DNA from: Beijerinckiaceae bacterium
GTDB taxonomy: Bacteria; Pseudomonadota; Alphaproteobacteria; Rhizobiales; Beijerinckiaceae
Direction of reading: 5' to 3'
Assembly: GCA_947453155.1 (NCBI GenBank)
Contig: CANGFE010000008.1
Location: forward strand, 1 to 59,257
DNA: 59,257 nt
Both the position numbers and the translations under genes were made by a program. Below are positions 18,418 to 27,970 of this stretch, piece by piece. The notes beneath the pieces are model-generated. The model was given only the letters and a program-made list of their open reading frames with translations. It had not been told where the DNA came from and did no database searches. Positions within the stretch are counted from its first letter, which is position 1. Each line of letters begins with the position of its first letter.

Positions 18418-19188
18418 TCAGCCTCTTGCCTGAGCTGCAAGGGCAACCAGCACATTTCGCAGCTCGTCGGGGCCATGAAGAGGGCTGGGGAAAACAAGCC
18501 GCGCCGTCTGGTCGCCCAGCGCGAGGTCCATGCCCTCCGGATCAAGGCCTGAGGCCCGCCAGCGCCCTTTGGGTGCCCCGCAGAGCTTTTCGGCATAAAG
18601 CGCCAGCGCCTCGGCATGGTCGTCATTCATGTGACTGATCGCGCCCGCCTCGGCCCCAGCCAGCGCTGCCGCGCCTGAGACATCAAGCAGGAGCTCAGAG
18701 CCCGTATAGCTCGCCGCCTTGGCAAAGCCGCCGTTGAGGTGGGCTTTGTCGACCTCGAGCCGCCAGAAGGAGAAATCGCCGAAATCCGCATAGAGGGCGG
18801 ATTTGGGATGGCGGGCGAGGAAACGGGTGCGGGCGGCCAAGCGCTCCTCCCCCTCGATCTGGCGGGCCTTGCCGGAGACCGTAAGGCGCGGATGGGCCAG
18901 CGGGTCGCCTTTGCCGGTCTCAGCCAGCAGGATCGAGGCGCGGGGGTCTTTGAGCAGATATTGGGTATGGGCGGAGAGGCCCGACATGAGGAGCAGAGGC
19001 GCCCCGTCAAAGGCGGTCGCCACATTGATCAACGAGGCGAAGGGGGCGCCAAAGGGGTCGAGCGTCGCCAGAGAGCCCGCCCGGATGGAGCGCAGCAGGC
19101 GGCGCGCCTCGGCGAGCCCGTCATAGCCCGGCGGCAGCTCAAATTTGCGCGGCTCTCCGGCTGGGGTCTCGGAAGTATTCTCAGCCAT
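18418..19188 (-). CDS. HugZ-like pyridoxamine-5'-phosphate-oxidase-fold protein (DUF2470)
   Basis: The 256-residue protein has an FMN-binding split-barrel fold at about residues 20-165 (SLATLDPFGAPFASLINVA, PRASILLAETGKGDP, ARTRFLARHP) and a C-terminal DUF2470 module with ISHMNDDHAEALALYA. This architecture matches HugZ/HutZ proteins, some of which bind or degrade heme. Heme activity is not proven for this branch. The ATG at 19188 has GGAG seven bases upstream (GGAGACTGGCATG), which decides against the ATG at 19200. It is divergent from chvI and lies 168 bases upstream of pckA on the same strand. Confidence 0.8.
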   Translation of the reverse strand: MAENTSETPAGEPRKFELPPGYDGLAEARRLLRSIRAGSLATLDPFGAPFASLINVATAFDGAPLLLMSGLSAHTQYLLKDPRASILLAETGKGDPLAHPRLTVSGKARQIEGEERLAARTRFLARHPKSALYADFGDFSFWRLEVDKAHLNGGFAKAASYTGSELLLDVSGAAALAGAEAGAISHMNDDHAEALALYAEKLCGAPKGRWRASGLDPEGMDLALGDQTARLVFPSPLHGPDELRNVLVALAAQARG

Positions 19189-19418
19189 GCCAGTCTCCAT
19201 GAGCCCACGGGGGTGATTTTATAGGCCCGTCCCTATATAAAGGCGGGGAGTGCCGGACCCCAAGGGGTGCCTGTTGAACCTTTCGGCCACGGCCAAGTTT
19301 TACCGCAGTGCCGTCACATTTCGGCCTGCAAATGCACCGATTCTCACCCGAGCGGATGGCGACCACGTGATCATCCGCAGCCAAGGCCCGCTTCCGGGCC
19401 CAGTCAGGTTGAACGACC

Positions 19419-20117
19419 ATGCCGACCATTGCCCTCGTCGATGACGACCGCAACATTCTCACTTCCGTCTCCATCGCCCTCGAGGGCGAGGGCTACCGCG
19501 TGCAAACATATACCGACGGCGCGAGCGCGCTCGATGGATTGAAAACCAATCCACCGGATCTCGCGATTTTCGATATTAAAATGCCGCGCATGGACGGCAT
19601 GGAATTGCTCCGTCGTCTGCGGCAGAAATCTGATCTGCCGGTGATCTTCCTCACCTCCAAGGATGAAGAAATCGACGAACTCTTCGGCTTGAAAATGGGT
19701 GCGGATGATTTCATCCGCAAACCTTTTTCGCAGCGCTTGCTGGTTGAACGCGTGAAAGCCATTTTGCGCCGTGCCAATCCGAAAGAAGCGGCGGCACAAA
19801 AAGAATCTGAAGCAAAGATTCTAGAACGCGGTCTTCTCAAAATGGACCCCGAGCGCCACACCTGCACCTGGAAGGGCGAGCCTGTCACTTTGACTGTGAC
19901 GGAATTCCTGATCCTGCAAGCGCTCGCCACACGCCCCGGCGTGGTGAAAAGCCGCAATGCGCTGATGGATGCCGCTTATGATGATCAGGTCTATGTCGAT
20001 GACCGCACCATCGACAGCCACATCAAACGCCTGCGCAAGAAATTCAAAGTGGTCGATGATGATTTTGAAATGATCGAAACACTTTACGGCGTGGGCTATC
20101 GTTTCAAAGAAGCCTGA
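19419..20117 (+). CDS. chvI: Response regulator ChvI
   Basis: The 232-residue OmpR/PhoB-type regulator has a receiver domain with acidic pocket Asp8-Asp9-Asp10, phosphoacceptor Asp52 in [10 protein letters not shown] and Lys in IRKPF, then a winged-helix DNA-binding domain ending [10 protein letters not shown]. Sequence and neighbours (chvG, hprK, EIIA-Man, HPr) identify ChvI, the regulator of envelope stress, acid response, exopolysaccharide and host-interaction genes in rhizobia, Agrobacterium and Brucella. The 230 bases upstream, shared with the divergent HugZ-like gene, contain one GTCACATTT segment near 19313 but no clear core promoter that I can assign. The sensor gene follows after about 70 bases. 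Confidence 0.93.
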   Translation: MPTIALVDDDRNILTSVSIALEGEGYRVQTYTDGASALDGLKTNPPDLAIFDIKMPRMDGMELLRRLRQKSDLPVIFLTSKDEEIDELFGLKMGADDFIRKPFSQRLLVERVKAILRRANPKEAAAQKESEAKILERGLLKMDPERHTCTWKGEPVTLTVTEFLILQALATRPGVVKSRNALMDAAYDDQVYVDDRTIDSHIKRLRKKFKVVDDDFEMIETLYGVGYRFKEA

Positions 20118-20187
20118 TAAAAGCTGAAGACATCCGGACGGGTTCCAGATGGCGGCGCAAGCCGCCATCTGTGCGAAAAGAGAAGTG

Positions 20188-21993
20188 ATGAGCGTCGAGG
20201 CGCATAAGAACGAAGCGACCCCCCTGCCTCTGCGCGACGATGCCGCGCAGAAGCGCCGTCGCGTTCGTCTGCGCCGCTTTCTCGCATCCGTCGGTGCACG
20301 CCTGTCATCATCGCTGACACGCCGCATTGTTGTTTTGAACATAGGCGGCCTTGTCGCGCTGCTCTTGGGCTTTCTCTATCTCAACCAGTTTCGCGCCGGA
20401 CTGATTGAAGCGCGTGTGCAAAGTCTGCAAACGCAGGGCGAAATTATCGCCGCCGCCGTTGCGGCTTCCGCCACGGTGGAAACGGATTCGCTCGCCGTTG
20501 ATCCGGAAAAACTTTTGCAGCTCGCGCCGGGCCAATCTTATGGCTATCGCGATGAAGATGGCGGGCTAGAATTTTCGATCAATCCCGAACGCATCGGGCC
20601 TGTGCTGCGCCGTCTTGTCTCGCCAACCCGCACGCGCGCGCGCATTTATGATGCGCAAGGCTATTTGCTGATCGACTCCCGCTCACTTGCCGCGCGCTCC
20701 AATATTTTGCGTTTTGATCTTCCCGCGGCTGGACAAGAAGAGCGCCCCGCCACTGTAATGGAACGGTGGTGGGCGCAAACCAAACGCTGGTTCTCGTCCA
20801 GCGAATTGCCGCTTTATGAAGATATTGGCGCTGCCAATGGGCGCGCTTATCCCGAAGTCGATCACGCGCTGAATGGAGCGGCCACCGCCATTGTGCGCGT
20901 CAATGCGCGTGGTGAAACCATCGTCTCGGTCGCCGTGCCCGTGCAACGCTTCCGCGTGGTGCGCGGTGCGCTTTTGCTGTCCACGCAAGGCGGTGATATT
21001 GACAAGATCATTGCTTCCGAACGCTGGGCGATTTTCCGGGTCTTTCTAGTCTCGGCCGGCGTGATGCTGCTGCTGTCGATCTTTTTGGCGGGCACGATTG
21101 CGGGCCCCATGCGGCGCTTGGCGGAAGCGGCTGATCGGGTGCGGCGTGGCATTAAATCACGCCAAGAAATTCCTGATTTTACCGATCGTGCCGATGAAAT
21201 CGGCCATTTGTCGGGCGCGCTGCGTGACATGACGAAAGCGCTCTATAACCGCATTGAAGCGATTGAAAGCTTTGCGGCCGATGTCGCGCATGAATTGAAA
21301 AATCCGCTCACCTCTTTGCGCAGCGCAGTTGAAACTCTACCGCGCGCCAAGACAGAGGAATCAAAAGCACGTCTCTTGGATGTGATCCAACATGATGTGA
21401 AAAGGCTTGACCGTCTGATCAGCGATATTTCGGACGCTTCGCGTCTGGATGCGGAATTGGCGCGTGCCGATTACGAGCCTGTTGATCTCGTCAAACTTCT
21501 GTCAGCCATCCAGGATTTTTCCAATCAGGCCAAACGCAATGATGGCGTGACAGTCTCGCTCGATATTGCGCCCCGCGATGCGTCGCGACAGGGCGCTGAT
21601 TATTTTGTGCTGGGGCATGATTCACGTCTGGGACAAATCATCACCAATCTCGTTGAAAATGCGCGCTCCTTTTCGGATGCGGGCGGCAATGTGCGCATTG
21701 CTCTGCGCAATGCGCCAGCGCTTGGCCGCAATGGTCAATGGCGGGATGGTGTCGAAATCATTGTTGATGATGATGGGCCGGGCATTCCAGACCATGCGAT
21801 GGAGCGCATTTTCGAGCGCTTCTACACCGACCGCCCGAACCAAGGTTTTGGGCAAAACAGCGGGCTTGGCCTGTCGATCTCGCGCCAAATTGCCGAAGGC
21901 CATGGCGGCACACTTGAGGCGCAAAATCGCACCGGTCCAATGGGCGAGATTCGCGGCGCCCGCTTTGTCGTCTGGCTGCCTGCCGCCAAATGA
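20188..21993 (+). CDS. chvG: Sensor histidine kinase ChvG
   Basis: The 601-residue membrane kinase has a first membrane helix (VVLNIGGLVALLLGFLYL), a periplasmic sensor region of about 230 residues, a second helix (FLVSAGVMLLLSIFLAG), HAMP, a HisKA H-box FAADVAHELKNPLTSLRS with an intact histidine, and an HATPase_c domain with VDDDGPGIP and GLGLSISRQIAEGHGG. It phosphorylates ChvI. In rhizobia the periplasmic protein ExoR restrains ChvG; exoR is not in this window. I use the ATG at 20188, preceded by GAGAAG; an ATG at 20149 would add 13 residues with a weaker site. The last codon overlaps the hprK start (ATGA). Confidence 0.93.
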   Translation: MSVEAHKNEATPLPLRDDAAQKRRRVRLRRFLASVGARLSSSLTRRIVVLNIGGLVALLLGFLYLNQFRAGLIEARVQSLQTQGEIIAAAVAASATVETDSLAVDPEKLLQLAPGQSYGYRDEDGGLEFSINPERIGPVLRRLVSPTRTRARIYDAQGYLLIDSRSLAARSNILRFDLPAAGQEERPATVMERWWAQTKRWFSSSELPLYEDIGAANGRAYPEVDHALNGAATAIVRVNARGETIVSVAVPVQRFRVVRGALLLSTQGGDIDKIIASERWAIFRVFLVSAGVMLLLSIFLAGTIAGPMRRLAEAADRVRRGIKSRQEIPDFTDRADEIGHLSGALRDMTKALYNRIEAIESFAADVAHELKNPLTSLRSAVETLPRAKTEESKARLLDVIQHDVKRLDRLISDISDASRLDAELARADYEPVDLVKLLSAIQDFSNQAKRNDGVTVSLDIAPRDASRQGADYFVLGHDSRLGQIITNLVENARSFSDAGGNVRIALRNAPALGRNGQWRDGVEIIVDDDGPGIPDHAMERIFERFYTDRPNQGFGQNSGLGLSISRQIAEGHGGTLEAQNRTGPMGEIRGARFVVWLPAAK

Positions 21994-22424
21994 GGCCGGC
22001 TTTTCCCACCATCCATGCCTGCGCGCTCATTGTGGGGGATGCGGGGATTTTGATCCGCGGTCCGTCGCGAAGCGGCAAATCGAGCCTGACGCTTGCTCTT
22101 TTAGCCGCAGCTGAAGCTGAGGGCCGCTTTGCGCGTTTGGTCGCTGATGATCGGGTGGGCTTGAGCATTGAAGGGGGCCGGCTGTTTGGCGCACCCCACC
22201 CTTTGATTGCCGGGCAGGTCGAACAGCGCGGAACGGGCATTTTGACCCTGCCCTATGAGGGCAAGGCGCGGCTCACCCATGTGATTGATCTCGTCGGCGG
22301 GCCTGAAAGCCTGATCGGGCCGGGCCGCCAAACCAAGGTCGAGGGGGTCGAGCTGAACCAGTTCGAGATCCCCGCCAGCCTGCCCAAGGAGGTGGCAGCG
22401 CTTGAGCTCCTCGCGAAAATTTAA
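21990..22424 (+). CDS. hprK: HPr kinase/phosphorylase, short alphaproteobacterial form
   Basis: At 144 residues this is only the C-terminal catalytic half of HprK (about 310 residues in Firmicutes), the usual state in alphaproteobacteria. Walker A is GPSRSGKSS at residues 24-32 and LVADDRVGL follows. Family knowledge: it phosphorylates and dephosphorylates HPr on serine, here probably Ser65 of the HPr encoded two genes on. Its start overlaps the chvG stop, so envelope sensing and this phosphotransferase branch are translationally linked. A 123-base gap with a weak GCGCA/TGCGC hairpin separates it from the EIIA gene. Confidence 0.92.
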   Translation: MRPAFPTIHACALIVGDAGILIRGPSRSGKSSLTLALLAAAEAEGRFARLVADDRVGLSIEGGRLFGAPHPLIAGQVEQRGTGILTLPYEGKARLTHVIDLVGGPESLIGPGRQTKVEGVELNQFEIPASLPKEVAALELLAKI

Positions 22425-22547
22425 TGCTGAGCGCAAGTTAGCCTGCGCATTTTGCTTGCCAATTCGCTCGCAACGCACAAAATGGCGTCCCTCGGCCAAG
22501 GCTTGGCCTTAAGTCTTGGCTAAAACGTTGCAGGAAGTGTGAACCTG

Positions 22548-22949
22548 ATGATCGGCATGGTCCTAGTGACCCACGGCCATCTCGCGACTGAGTTTCGCGC
22601 GGCTTTGGAACATGTCGTCGGTCCGCAAAAGCAGATCGAGACAATAACCATAGGTCCGGAAGACGATATGGAGCAGCGCCGCAAAGATATTATGGCGGCG
22701 GTGACTCATGTCGATACGGGAGGCGGTGTCGTGGTGTTGACCGATATGTTCGGCGGCACGCCCTCCAACCTCGCCATTTCCGTTATGGAAGGTCCGAAAG
22801 TGGATGTGGTCGCTGGCATTAATTTGCCTATGCTGATCAAACTCGCCTCGGTGCGTGAAGAGGCCAGCCTAGAGCAAGCCGTCATTCAAGCGCAGGATGC
22901 GGGTCGCAAATATATTTCTGTCGCGAGCCGGATTCTGAACGGGAAATGA
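22548..22949 (+). CDS. PTS EIIA component of the mannose family (regulatory)
   Basis: The 133-residue cytoplasmic protein has the EIIA-Man fold. The start MIGMVLVTHGHLATEF puts the phosphorylatable histidine at His9, and DMFGGTPSNLA is the family motif. No membrane EIIC or EIID is encoded nearby, so a regulatory rather than transport role is likely, as for the homologues in other Hyphomicrobiales. I take the ATG at 22548, ten bases after AGGAAG, rather than the GTG at 22539, which abuts that site. The stop overlaps the HPr start. Confidence 0.9.
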   Translation: MIGMVLVTHGHLATEFRAALEHVVGPQKQIETITIGPEDDMEQRRKDIMAAVTHVDTGGGVVVLTDMFGGTPSNLAISVMEGPKVDVVAGINLPMLIKLASVREEASLEQAVIQAQDAGRKYISVASRILNGK

Positions 22950-23272
22950 TGGATACGACCGAAGACGGGCAGCCCTGCCCTCCCGCACCCGCTTGCATCG
23001 ACGGCATTGGCCGCGAAATGCCCATCATCAATCGCAAAGGGCTACATGCGCGGGCCACGGCGAAATTTGTTCAATGTGTTGAACAATTCGAAGCGGAAGT
23101 GACGGTTACGCGTTGCGGTGAAACCGTCGGCGGCCTGTCGATCATGGGCATTCTGACTTTGGGCGCTGGCATTGGCACGACAATCACCGTCTGCGCACGC
23201 GGCCCCCAAGCGCAAGACTGCATTGATGCACTCGACGCCCTTGTCGCCGATCGTTTCGGCGAAGACGAATAA
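22946..23272 (+). CDS. ptsH: Phosphocarrier protein HPr
   Basis: The 108-residue HPr has the phosphoacceptor histidine at His34 in INRKGLHARATAKFVQ and the HprK target serine at Ser65 in VGGLSIMGILTL. The roughly 20-residue N-terminal extension relative to an 88-residue HPr is common in alphaproteobacteria. It receives phosphate from Enzyme I (probably PtsP, not in this window) and passes it to EIIA proteins. The start overlaps the preceding stop (ATGA). The gene ends four bases before the end of the convergent pgi, leaving no room for a separate terminator. Confidence 0.94.
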   Translation: MMDTTEDGQPCPPAPACIDGIGREMPIINRKGLHARATAKFVQCVEQFEAEVTVTRCGETVGGLSIMGILTLGAGIGTTITVCARGPQAQDCIDALDALVADRFGEDE

Positions 23273-23276
23273 GATT

Positions 23277-24923
23277 TTACTCTGCGATCAGTGAACGCCG
23301 ATAGGCGATGAGACCGGCTGTGCTTGCATCAAGCGCAGACGTCTCCGCTTTGTCATCCATCACAATGGGTGCCAGACGATTACACAATTCCTTGCCGAGC
23401 TCCACGCCCCATTGATCAAAGGCGTTGATGTCCCACACCGCTGATTGCACAAAAACCTTGTGCTCATAAAGCGCCACAAGACGCCCCAGCATGCGCGGAT
23501 CAAGCCGGTGATAGAGAAACAGGCTCGACGGGCGATTGCCGGAGAAAACTTTATGCGGCGCAAGTGCCGCAATGTCTGTAGCTGGCAGACCTTGTTTGCG
23601 CAGCAGGCCTTCCACTTCTTGCTGAGAACGGCCCTTCATCAAAGCTTCCGATTGCGCGAGGCAATTGGCAAAAAGCAAGCGGTGATGCTGCCCATCAGCC
23701 TCAATCGGCTCGGCAGCGACGAGAAAATCAACCGGAATAATATCTGTGCCCTGATGCAGCATCTGGAAGAATGCATGCTGACCATTGGTGCCGGGCTCAC
23801 CCCAAATGACAGAGGCTGTCGCCAAAGCCACAGGCTTTCCATGGCGCGTCACAGACTTGCCGTTTGATTCCATATCAAGCTGCTGCAGATAGGCCGGGAA
23901 ACGCGCGAGGCGCTGGTCGTAGGGAATAACGGCCTGCGATGAAAAACCCCAAACATTGCGATACCAAATGCCGATCAGACCCATCAGAACGGGGATGTTT
24001 TCCTGCAAAGGTGCATTGACGAAATGGTCATCCACCTCATGCCCGCCGCGCAAGAAATCATCGAAATGTTCGGGACCAATGGCAATGGCCAATGCGAGAC
24101 CAATCGACGACCAGAGCGAATAACGCCCACCGACCCAATCCCAGAAACCAAAAACACGATCCGACTGAATGCCAAATTTTTCGACGAGATCGAGTTTGGT
24201 GGAGACGGCCGCAAAATGATCGCCGACCGCTTTCTCACCCAAGCTTGCAGCCACACGCGCACGCGCACTTTGCGCATTGGCCATGGTTTCTTGCGTGGTG
24301 AAAGTTTTGGACGAGATGATGAAGAGTGTCGTTGCGAGATCAAGCTTAGCCAGCGTGTCGGCGAGATCAGCGCCATCGACATTGGAGACGAAATGCGTTG
24401 TCAGACCTTTTTTGCCAAAAGGCGATAAGGCGCGTGCAGCCATAGCAGGACCAAGATCCGAACCGCCAATGCCGATATTGACAATATCCGTAAACGGCTT
24501 GCCGGTTGACCCGCGCACAGAGCCATCGCGCACGCCGCGCGCAAAAGCGTAAAGCTTTTCGCGCATGGCGAAAATGTCGGGCATGACATCACGCCCATCG
24601 ACCATCACCGCTTTGCCGGAGAAATTGCGCAGAGCCATATGCAGCGCGGGGCGGTGCTCGGTGTTGTTGATTTTCTCGCCAGCAAAAAACGCGGCGCGCT
24701 TGTCTTCCAGATGCGCGGCGCGCGCCAACGTGATCAGATGAGCGAGCGTCGCATCATTCAGCCGGTGCTTTGAATAATCGAAAAGCAGATCGTGCAACCG
24801 CAAGCTCAGGCGGGCAAAGCGGGTCGGATCGGCGGCAAAGAGGCCAGCTATTGTCTGGTGGCCAATCTCGACGCGATGGGCCTCAAGCGCGGCCAGCGCC
24901 GCCATCACCTGGTCTTTAGCCAT
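23277..24923 (-). CDS. pgi: Glucose-6-phosphate isomerase
   Basis: The 548-residue enzyme interconverts glucose-6-phosphate and fructose-6-phosphate. Signatures include [38 protein letters not shown] and the C-terminal [10 protein letters not shown]. Length is normal and the sugar-isomerase domains look complete. AAGGA precedes the ATG at a somewhat long distance. It is convergent with HPr and divergent from the ABC-F gene, with 151 bases between the two start codons. Confidence 0.96.
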   Translation of the reverse strand: MAKDQVMAALAALEAHRVEIGHQTIAGLFAADPTRFARLSLRLHDLLFDYSKHRLNDATLAHLITLARAAHLEDKRAAFFAGEKINNTEHRPALHMALRNFSGKAVMVDGRDVMPDIFAMREKLYAFARGVRDGSVRGSTGKPFTDIVNIGIGGSDLGPAMAARALSPFGKKGLTTHFVSNVDGADLADTLAKLDLATTLFIISSKTFTTQETMANAQSARARVAASLGEKAVGDHFAAVSTKLDLVEKFGIQSDRVFGFWDWVGGRYSLWSSIGLALAIAIGPEHFDDFLRGGHEVDDHFVNAPLQENIPVLMGLIGIWYRNVWGFSSQAVIPYDQRLARFPAYLQQLDMESNGKSVTRHGKPVALATASVIWGEPGTNGQHAFFQMLHQGTDIIPVDFLVAAEPIEADGQHHRLLFANCLAQSEALMKGRSQQEVEGLLRKQGLPATDIAALAPHKVFSGNRPSSLFLYHRLDPRMLGRLVALYEHKVFVQSAVWDINAFDQWGVELGKELCNRLAPIVMDDKAETSALDASTAGLIAYRRSLIAE

Positions 24924-25074
24924 TCCAAACTGTCCTTCCGGCGAATCGCGCCCGTGGTGGCAATCTTGCGCAATCTCATGAGCCCCGCGTTAACGCGGAG
25001 GCGGTGGCATCAGGCGGCCTGGTCCTGTATGGAGAAGCCGCGCGCTCTGCGACCCTCCCCGGAACCTGATTTTC

Positions 25075-26883
25075 ATGGCCCCTCCTCCGATTCTCCTGCT
25101 TCAGGACATCACGCTGACCATTGGCGGCAAGCCGCTATTGGAGGGGGCGGAGCTTTCGGTGGGCCCCGGCGAGCGCACTTGCCTTGTGGGGCGTAATGGC
25201 TCGGGCAAGTCGACCTTGCTCAAAATAGCCGCCGGTCTCATCGAAAAGGATGGCGGCACACGCTTTTTCCAGCCCGATGCCACGGTGCGCTACCTGCCGC
25301 AGGAGCCGGACCTATCGGGCTTTGCCACCGTCTTGGAATATGTCGAGGCGGGCCTTGGACCCAGCGACGAATCCTATCGCTGCCAATATTTGCTGCATGA
25401 GCTTGGCATGACCGGCCAGGAAGACCCCGCTCATTTGTCGGGCGGCGAGGCGCGCCGCGCCGCGCTCGCCCGCGTGCTGGCGCCCGAGCCGGACCTCATT
25501 TTCCTCGATGAGCCAACCAACCATCTCGATCTGCCCGCCATCGAATGGCTGGAAACCGAGCTCGCCTCGCTGCGCTCTGCAATGGTTCTGATCAGCCATG
25601 ACCGTCGCTTCCTGCAAAATCTGTCGCGCACCACTGTCTGGCTCGACCGCGGACGCACCAGAAAACTGGACCGCGGCTTTGGCGAATTTGAGGCGTGGCG
25701 CGACAAGCTCTTGGAAGAAGAAGAAATCCAGCGCCACAAGCTCGACCGTCTCATCGTCAATGAAGAACATTGGGTGCGCCACGGTGTGAGCGCGCGACGC
25801 AAGCGCAATATGGGCCGCATGGCGCGCCTGTCAGATTTGCGCAGCGAGCGCCGCGAAGCGCGCAATTCTGTTGGGGACGTGAAAATCTCCGTCAGTGAAG
25901 GACGCACTTCCGGCAAGCTCGTGCTGGAAGCGGAAGGCGTTTCCAAAAGCTATGGTGATCGCGCCATCGTCAAAGATTTTTCGCTGCGTCTTTTACGCGG
26001 CGATCGCCTCGGCATTGTCGGACAGAATGGGGCTGGCAAAACCACCTTGCTCAATCTCATGACAGGCGTGCTAGCGCCTGATAGCGGCACGGTGCGATTG
26101 GGCTCTAACCTCGAAATGGCGACGCTGGATCAGAGCCGCAAAACATTGAAGCCGGAATGGTCTTTGAAAGATGCGCTGACCAATAGCGGCGGCGATTATG
26201 TCGAGATCAATGGCGAGAAGAAGCATGTAATCGGCTATATGAAGGACTTTCTCTTCACACCCGAACAAGCACGCACCCCAATCTCACGCCTGTCTGGTGG
26301 GGAGCGCGGCCGCCTGATGCTCGCGCGCGCTATGTCGTTGCCCTCGAATTTTCTGGTGCTTGACGAGCCGACCAATGATCTCGATCTGGAAACACTCGAC
26401 CTCTTGCAGGAAATGATCACCGATTACAAAGGCACGGTGATTGTTGTCAGTCATGATCGTGATTTTCTCGATCGTGTCGCAACATCAGTGATTGTCGCAG
26501 AAGGCGACGGCAAGTGGATTGAATATGCCGGTGGCTATTCCGACATGGTCAATCAGCGCGGCCAAGGCGTCAGTGCGGTTGGCAGCCTGCCGCAAAAGGC
26601 CAAGAGCCCCGCTAAGACGGAGCGCACCAACACTGCGCCGAAGAAAGAGAAGCTCTCCTTCAAGCATAAACATGCGCTGGAAACTTTGCCCGGCCGCATT
26701 GCAGAAATGCAGCAAAAGCGTGATTTGTTGATGGCAAAATTGGCAGAGCCCGGCCTCTATGAACGCGACCGCGTGGGCTTTGATAAAAACTCTGCCCTGT
26801 TGGCCGAAGCCGAAAAGAAGATTGCGGCTTGGGAAGAAGAATGGCTTGAACTCGAAGTGATGCGCGAAGAGCTTGAAGGCTAG
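25075..26883 (+). CDS. uup: ABC-F family ATPase, Uup-like
   Basis: This 602-residue soluble protein has two ABC ATPase domains and no membrane segment. Domain 1 shows GRNGSGKST, LSGGEARRAALAR and FLDEPTNHLD; domain 2 shows GQNGAGKTT, LSGGERGRLMLAR and VLDEPTNDLD. A linker rich in charged residues joins them, and the last 80 residues form a coiled coil typical of Uup. ABC-F proteins act on ribosomes; Uup also affects precise excision of transposons in E. coli. The tail and lack of known resistance context argue against an antibiotic-resistance type. It is monocistronic, with 70 bases before the next gene. Confidence 0.87.
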   Translation: MAPPPILLLQDITLTIGGKPLLEGAELSVGPGERTCLVGRNGSGKSTLLKIAAGLIEKDGGTRFFQPDATVRYLPQEPDLSGFATVLEYVEAGLGPSDESYRCQYLLHELGMTGQEDPAHLSGGEARRAALARVLAPEPDLIFLDEPTNHLDLPAIEWLETELASLRSAMVLISHDRRFLQNLSRTTVWLDRGRTRKLDRGFGEFEAWRDKLLEEEEIQRHKLDRLIVNEEHWVRHGVSARRKRNMGRMARLSDLRSERREARNSVGDVKISVSEGRTSGKLVLEAEGVSKSYGDRAIVKDFSLRLLRGDRLGIVGQNGAGKTTLLNLMTGVLAPDSGTVRLGSNLEMATLDQSRKTLKPEWSLKDALTNSGGDYVEINGEKKHVIGYMKDFLFTPEQARTPISRLSGGERGRLMLARAMSLPSNFLVLDEPTNDLDLETLDLLQEMITDYKGTVIVVSHDRDFLDRVATSVIVAEGDGKWIEYAGGYSDMVNQRGQGVSAVGSLPQKAKSPAKTERTNTAPKKEKLSFKHKHALETLPGRIAEMQQKRDLLMAKLAEPGLYERDRVGFDKNSALLAEAEKKIAAWEEEWLELEVMREELEG

Positions 26884-26953
26884 CGTCTCTGCGGTCATGA
26901 TCAGCCCCGACAGCGAAGGGGGCCGGACATGAGCACCCCGCCGGGAGGTTAAT

Positions 26954-27943
26954 ATGTCGAACTGGTTCCGCGCGCCCATGGCCGCGACTCTTGCTTGCAC
27001 CGCGCTCCTCGCCAGTGCACCCGTGATGGCGCAAGGCAGCACGGATTGGCCGAGCCGCACCATCACAATCGTTGCTCCGCAGCCCCCCGGTGGCGGCTTT
27101 GACACCGTGGCCCGTGTGCTGGCTGACCGCATGCGCCCGATCCTGGGCCAATCGGTCATTGTTGAAAATCGTACGGGTGCGGGCACGCGCGTGGGCACGC
27201 AATCGGCGGCCAAAGCGCCGGCCGATGGCTATACGCTGATGATTGGCGCTCTTTCTAATATGGCGCTCAATCCGGGCCTCTATGACAATCTGCCCTATGA
27301 TCCGATCAAGGATTTCAAACTCGCCGGCATGGCCGTGACCTGGTCTTACACATTGGTCGCGCGCAAAGACCTGCCGATGAAAGATCTGAAAGAAGTCATC
27401 GCCTACGCCAAGGCCAATCCTGAAAAAATGACCTATGCCTCAGCGGGCCTTGGATCAGGCCAGCATATTGCCAGTGCTGTCATGCTGAAACTGGCGGATG
27501 CAAAGCTCACCCACGTACCCTATCGCGGATCGCAAGATGCCTATCAGGATATTCTGGGCGGTCGCGTTGATCTGTTCTTCGACATTTCGTCGGCTGCTAA
27601 ATCGCAAGTGGATGCGGGCACGGTGAAGGCACTTGCTGTGTCCTCAAAGGGACGCCAGCCTTCCCATCCCAATGTGCCGAGCGTTTTTGAAACGGATGTG
27701 GCGCCGCTCGATATGGAAAGCTGGTTTGGTCTGTTCGCACCCGCTGGCACGCCGGAACCGGTGCTTGCGAAATTGCGCGCTGCCATGGCGCAAGTCATGG
27801 CCATGCCTGATGTGCAGGAGCTTTTCGCCAAGAGCGGTGGACAGGTTCCTAAAAACAGCGCCGCAGAACAAGAAGCCAAAGTGCGCAGCGATATTGAACG
27901 CTGGACAAAGCTCATCCGCGAAGCGGGTATCAAGGGCGACTAA
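26954..27943 (+). CDS. Tripartite tricarboxylate transporter (Bug/TctC) binding protein 1
   Basis: The 329-residue periplasmic solute-binding protein starts with a signal peptide ending near ASAPVMAQG. Bug-family motifs are seen: PGGGFDTVARVLADRM, VENRTGAGTRVGT and VPYRGSQDAYQDILGGRVD. Classic Bug proteins bind carboxylates or aromatic acids and feed a TctA-TctB permease, but no such permease gene is in this window. The ribosome binding site CGGGAGG precedes the ATG. A second binding-protein gene of a different subfamily follows 27 bases later, suggesting joint transcription. Confidence 0.9.
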   Translation: MSNWFRAPMAATLACTALLASAPVMAQGSTDWPSRTITIVAPQPPGGGFDTVARVLADRMRPILGQSVIVENRTGAGTRVGTQSAAKAPADGYTLMIGALSNMALNPGLYDNLPYDPIKDFKLAGMAVTWSYTLVARKDLPMKDLKEVIAYAKANPEKMTYASAGLGSGQHIASAVMLKLADAKLTHVPYRGSQDAYQDILGGRVDLFFDISSAAKSQVDAGTVKALAVSSKGRQPSHPNVPSVFETDVAPLDMESWFGLFAPAGTPEPVLAKLRAAMAQVMAMPDVQELFAKSGGQVPKNSAAEQEAKVRSDIERWTKLIREAGIKGD

Positions 27944-27970
27944 AAGAAAAGATCGGGGAGGAGTTCAGCC